Positions 4,480 to 6,686 of a DNA stretch of 6,686 nucleotides are shown piece by piece. Made by a program: the position numbers and the translations under genes. The notes below the pieces were generated by a model. It was not told the origin of the DNA. It did not search any database and saw nothing but the letters and a program-made list of their open reading frames with translations. The stretch is from an uncultured Collinsella sp. (lineage in GTDB: Bacteria > Actinomycetota > Coriobacteriia > Coriobacteriales > Coriobacteriaceae): assembly GCA_900555515.1 (NCBI GenBank), contig USLO01000097.1, forward strand, positions 1 to 6,686, in the 5' to 3' direction. Numbering within the stretch: the first letter of the stretch is position 1; each line of letters opens with the position of its first letter.

Positions 4480-6207
4480 CTACATACGCCCCAATTCGCC
4501 CACGATATGGCCCACGCGGTCCTCGGGCTCCTTGACCTCGACACCGTTGTAGCGGAAGAACCGCGCCGGGTCGTGCATCAGGTCCTCGAGCGGCACCAGC
4601 ACAAAATCGCGCTCACCAATGAGCGGATGCGGCAGGCGCAGCTTTTGGCCGCCGTGGGTCTCGCCGTCCATCCACAGCAGGTCCAGGTCGATGGTGCGCG
4701 GACCGTTGGCCTTGGCCTTTTTGGAGCGGTCGCGCCCCAGCTCGGCCTCGATCTTCATGAGCTCGTCGAGCAGCACCAACGGCGCCAACTCGGTCTTGAT
4801 CTCGATGACGGCATTGGCAAACGCGTCCTGGCGCGTCTCGTAGGCCGGCTCGCTCTCGTAGATCTTGGAGGAGTTGGACACGCAGGTGAGCGGAATCTCG
4901 GCAATCATGTTGCGCGCGGCGCGGATGTTGTCGCAACGATGCCCCAGGTTGGAACCCACGGCCACAAACGCACGGCGCGGTTGCGGCTCGGCGACAGCCC
5001 AGTAACCGTTCAGGAACTGCGCAAAGCCAGCGACGTCGTGCACGCGCACGATGTTGGCGCCGGCCTGGATGGCGCCCAGGCACACGCCAAACGTGGCGGC
5101 ATCGCGCGCGGCGGCCTGGGTCACGCCCGAGACGGCGCCCACAAAGCGCTTGCGCGACACGGCGCACATGAGCGGATAGCCCAGCGACGCCATCTTGGCG
5201 GTCTCGCGCTGGATGACGATGTCTTCGTTGGCCGTCTTGCCAAAGCCCGAGCCGGGATCGATGCAGATACGGTCGCGCGACACGCCGGCATGGATGAGCG
5301 TGCGGGCCTGATCGGACAGAAAGCCCATGACGCGGCGCATGATGGGTGCAGAATCGGGCAGGGTAAAGCGGCGGAGCTGCGAAGTGGGCACATAGGCTTC
5401 CTCACGGCGGGCACTGCGGCGCATCATGGCGGCCAGGTGATCGCTGGGCTCTGGTGCGGCTTCGGCAGCTGCGGGCACGGTCTCGGGCGCAGCGGCGGCA
5501 GGGGCAGCCTGCTCGGCAGCCGGCCTCTCTGACTCGGACTCGGGCGCGGGCTCCGATTCGCCAAGCGGCAGCGAGGGCTGTACCACACCGCCCGGAAGCT
5601 TGGCTTCAACCTTGGGCTCGCCCAGCAACTTGCCGCGACGGCGACGGGCCGGCTTCTCGGCCTCGCGCGCGGCCTCGACAGCCGCTTCGCGTGCCTTCTC
5701 GGCAACAAACGCCGCAGCCGAGGTATCGAGCTGCACCGTCGCGTGCGTGCGTGCGGGTGCGGCGACCTCGCCGGCGTGCATTACGATAACGCCGCAGGTG
5801 CTTGTCTTAACGAACTCAACCATCTTGGGATCGGTGAAGCCCGTCACGTCGTTGACAATCGAAGCACCGCAGCGCACTGCCGCCTTGGCAACCGCCACAT
5901 GACGCGTATCGATCGAGACGATGGCGCCCTCTTTGGCGAGCGCGCGCACGACGGGCAGCACGCGACGCGCCTCCTCGTCGGGGTTGACCGGGGTAAAGCC
6001 AGGACGCGTGGACTCGCCGCCCACGTCGATGATGTCGGCGCCGGCATCGAGCATCGCCAGGCCGTACTCGATAGCGGCATCCTGGTCAAAGTGCTCACCG
6101 CCGTCGCTCATCGAATCGGGCGTCACGTTGAGGACGCCCATGATACGCGGACGGTCAAAGCTGAGCTCGTACTTTCCGCACCGCCATGTCTTGCTGTCGT
6201 TCGCCAT
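4480..6207 (-). CDS. folP: Bifunctional dihydropteroate synthase / HPPK fusion (FolP-FolK)
   Basis: Carries out two consecutive folate steps in the cytoplasm. HPPK pyrophosphorylates 6-hydroxymethyl-dihydropterin, and DHPS joins the product to p-aminobenzoate; DHPS is the sulfonamide target. In the 575-aa protein DHPS comes first: GVLNVTPDSMSDGG (24-37, Met where Phe is usual), DVGGESTRPG (61-70), SIDT (98-101), NDVTG (119-123), DPGSGFGK (317-324), SRKRFVG (351-357), RVHD (388-391). HPPK follows from about 411: VAVGSNLG (415-422), SKIYESEP (447-454), LGRDR (490-494), GPRTIDLDLL (502-511) with the Mg-binding Asp pair. An insertion of roughly 100-140 residues (about 150-290), rich in Ala, Pro and Glu with a basic patch KPARRRRGK, splits the DHPS barrel. 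The start is ATG 6205-6207, 6 nt after AGGAGG; an ATG two codons earlier touches the Shine-Dalgarno. Both enzymes look intact. Confidence 0.95.
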   Translation of the reverse strand: MANDSKTWRCGKYELSFDRPRIMGVLNVTPDSMSDGGEHFDQDAAIEYGLAMLDAGADIIDVGGESTRPGFTPVNPDEEARRVLPVVRALAKEGAIVSIDTRHVAVAKAAVRCGASIVNDVTGFTDPKMVEFVKTSTCGVIVMHAGEVAAPARTHATVQLDTSAAAFVAEKAREAAVEAAREAEKPARRRRGKLLGEPKVEAKLPGGVVQPSLPLGESEPAPESESERPAAEQAAPAAAAPETVPAAAEAAPEPSDHLAAMMRRSARREEAYVPTSQLRRFTLPDSAPIMRRVMGFLSDQARTLIHAGVSRDRICIDPGSGFGKTANEDIVIQRETAKMASLGYPLMCAVSRKRFVGAVSGVTQAAARDAATFGVCLGAIQAGANIVRVHDVAGFAQFLNGYWAVAEPQPRRAFVAVGSNLGHRCDNIRAARNMIAEIPLTCVSNSSKIYESEPAYETRQDAFANAVIEIKTELAPLVLLDELMKIEAELGRDRSKKAKANGPRTIDLDLLWMDGETHGGQKLRLPHPLIGERDFVLVPLEDLMHDPARFFRYNGVEVKEPEDRVGHIVGELGRM

Positions 6208-6213
6208 GAACAT

Positions 6214-6219
6214 CCTCCT
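6214..6219 (-). promoter_or_regulatory. Ribosome binding site deciding the folP-folK start
   Basis: AGGAGG on the minus strand is a perfect Shine-Dalgarno core. It directly abuts an ATG (6211-6213) and lies 6 nt before a second in-frame ATG (6205-6207). Normal spacing favours the second ATG, so the protein should begin MANDSK. Confidence 0.8.
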
Positions 6220-6281
6220 AAAATGCCCACGTCGCCGCGCTCGGGCACAGGCGGCGGGGTCGCTTTGCAATCAGTCTTTCT

Positions 6282-6287
6282 ATTGTA
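6282..6287 (-). promoter_or_regulatory. Probable -10 element of the folP-folK operon
   Basis: TACAAT on the minus strand, within GGATACAATAG, is five of six to consensus and lies just after the sir2 stop codon. The leader would be about 65-70 nt. No good -35 is seen; TTGCAT (6307-6312) lies at a 19-bp spacing, and the intervening spacer contains the 12-bp alternating palindrome CCGCGCGCGCGG (6289-6300). The operon may also receive read-through from sir2, since no terminator is seen between them. Confidence 0.45.
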
Positions 6288-6301
6288 TCCGCGCGCGCGG
6301 G

Positions 6302-6686
6302 CTAGAATGCAAACGCGGCCGCGATGTCGCAAGAAATCAGCAGGTCGGCATTTGCATCCTGATCGGTGGGTGCCAAATTGCAAATGGCCAGCGCATCGCC
6401 AGTAAAGTAACGCGTGAGGCCCGCCGCCGGATACACCACGAGCGAGGTCCCGCCCACGACAAGGGCGTCGGATGCGGCGATGGCAGCAACGGCGCCGGTA
6501 AGCACACGCTCATCGAGCGGTTCTTCGTAGAGGACCACATCGGGCTTGATGCGACCGCCGCACGTAGGGCACACGGGCACGCCCGCGGCATCCTCGTGCT
6601 CGCGCGCGCAAATCCATTCGGCGCTGTAGACCGCGCCGCACGTCTGGCAGATATTGCGGTGGACCGAGCCATGCAGCTCAAACACG
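6302..6686 (-). CDS. Sir2-family NAD-dependent protein deacylase (sirtuin), C-terminal part
   Basis: Removes acyl groups from lysines using NAD+, releasing nicotinamide and O-acyl-ADP-ribose; bacterial members (CobB type) often act on acetyl-CoA synthetase. About 127 residues up to the stop codon are present; the N-terminal NAD-binding half lies beyond the window. Visible are FELHGS with the catalytic His, a four-Cys zinc site (CQTC and CPTC, about 24 residues apart), GGRIKPDVVLYEEPL, the NAD-binding GGTSLVVYPAAGL, and the closing INL-type segment CNLAPTDQDANADLLI. The GTG at 6683-6685 is an internal Val codon, not the start. It lies on the same strand as folP-folK, 94 bp upstream, and may be co-transcribed. 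I leave the gene symbol blank because the diagnostic N-terminus is missing. Confidence 0.93.
   Translation of the reverse strand, partial: VFELHGSVHRNICQTCGAVYSAEWICAREHEDAAGVPVCPTCGGRIKPDVVLYEEPLDERVLTGAVAAIAASDALVVGGTSLVVYPAAGLTRYFTGDALAICNLAPTDQDANADLLISCDIAAAFAF

Noticed and set aside
3667..5532. A 621-codon plus-strand open frame opposite the ligase-like and folP-folK genes
   Set aside because: It spans two convincing minus-strand genes, is His/Arg/Ala rich without motifs, and starts within the palindrome/terminator region with no ribosome site.
6302..6685. Complete small gene starting at GTG 6683
   Set aside because: That GTG codes an internal Val of a Sir2 motif (VFELHGS); the NAD-binding N-terminal half must lie beyond the window.

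Overview
The window looks like chromosomal DNA from a high-GC anaerobic gut actinobacterium of the Coriobacteriia. Collinsella is my best guess. This rests on GC-rich coding bias, a flavin/Fe-S enoate-reductase-type enzyme, the FolP-FolK fusion and the style of the intergenic palindromes; no rRNA or marker gene confirms it. It is mostly housekeeping DNA. I see no phage, insertion sequence, CRISPR array or toxin-antitoxin module, and nothing that forms a clear new multi-gene system.

Layout from left to right. (1) 37-2067, minus strand: a large Old-Yellow-Enzyme-type oxidoreductase with FMN barrel, [4Fe-4S] cluster and FAD/NAD(P) domains, related to 2,4-dienoyl-CoA and enoate reductases. (2) 2068-2446: a gene-free stretch holding two copies of a 66-bp element whose ends are inverted repeats, set 81 bp apart, followed by the tRNA terminator. 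(3) 2447-2523, minus: an initiator tRNA-fMet with encoded CCA and an unusual U1-G72 end pair. (4) 2524-2719: divergent promoter region for the tRNA (minus) and coaX (plus). (5) 2720-3493, plus: coaX, type III pantothenate kinase, the first step of coenzyme A synthesis. (6) 3494-3777: convergent gap with two copies of a second, AT-rich palindrome and the terminator of the minus-strand operon. (7) 3778-6207, minus: an operon of two genes. The first is a fused dihydropteroate synthase-HPPK (FolP-FolK), which carries out two consecutive steps of folate synthesis. Directly after its stop codon, with no gap and in the same frame, comes a short, degenerate biotin-protein-ligase-like gene. (8) 6302 to the window end, minus: the C-terminal part of a Sir2-family NAD-dependent deacylase.

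The genes share a cofactor-metabolism theme: folate, CoA, possibly biotin, and NAD-dependent deacylation. The most notable points are the Ala/Pro/Glu-rich insertion inside the FolP domain, the single in-frame TAG between folP-folK and the ligase-like gene, the loss of the usual biotin-ligase signature residues, and two different families of paired extragenic palindromes.
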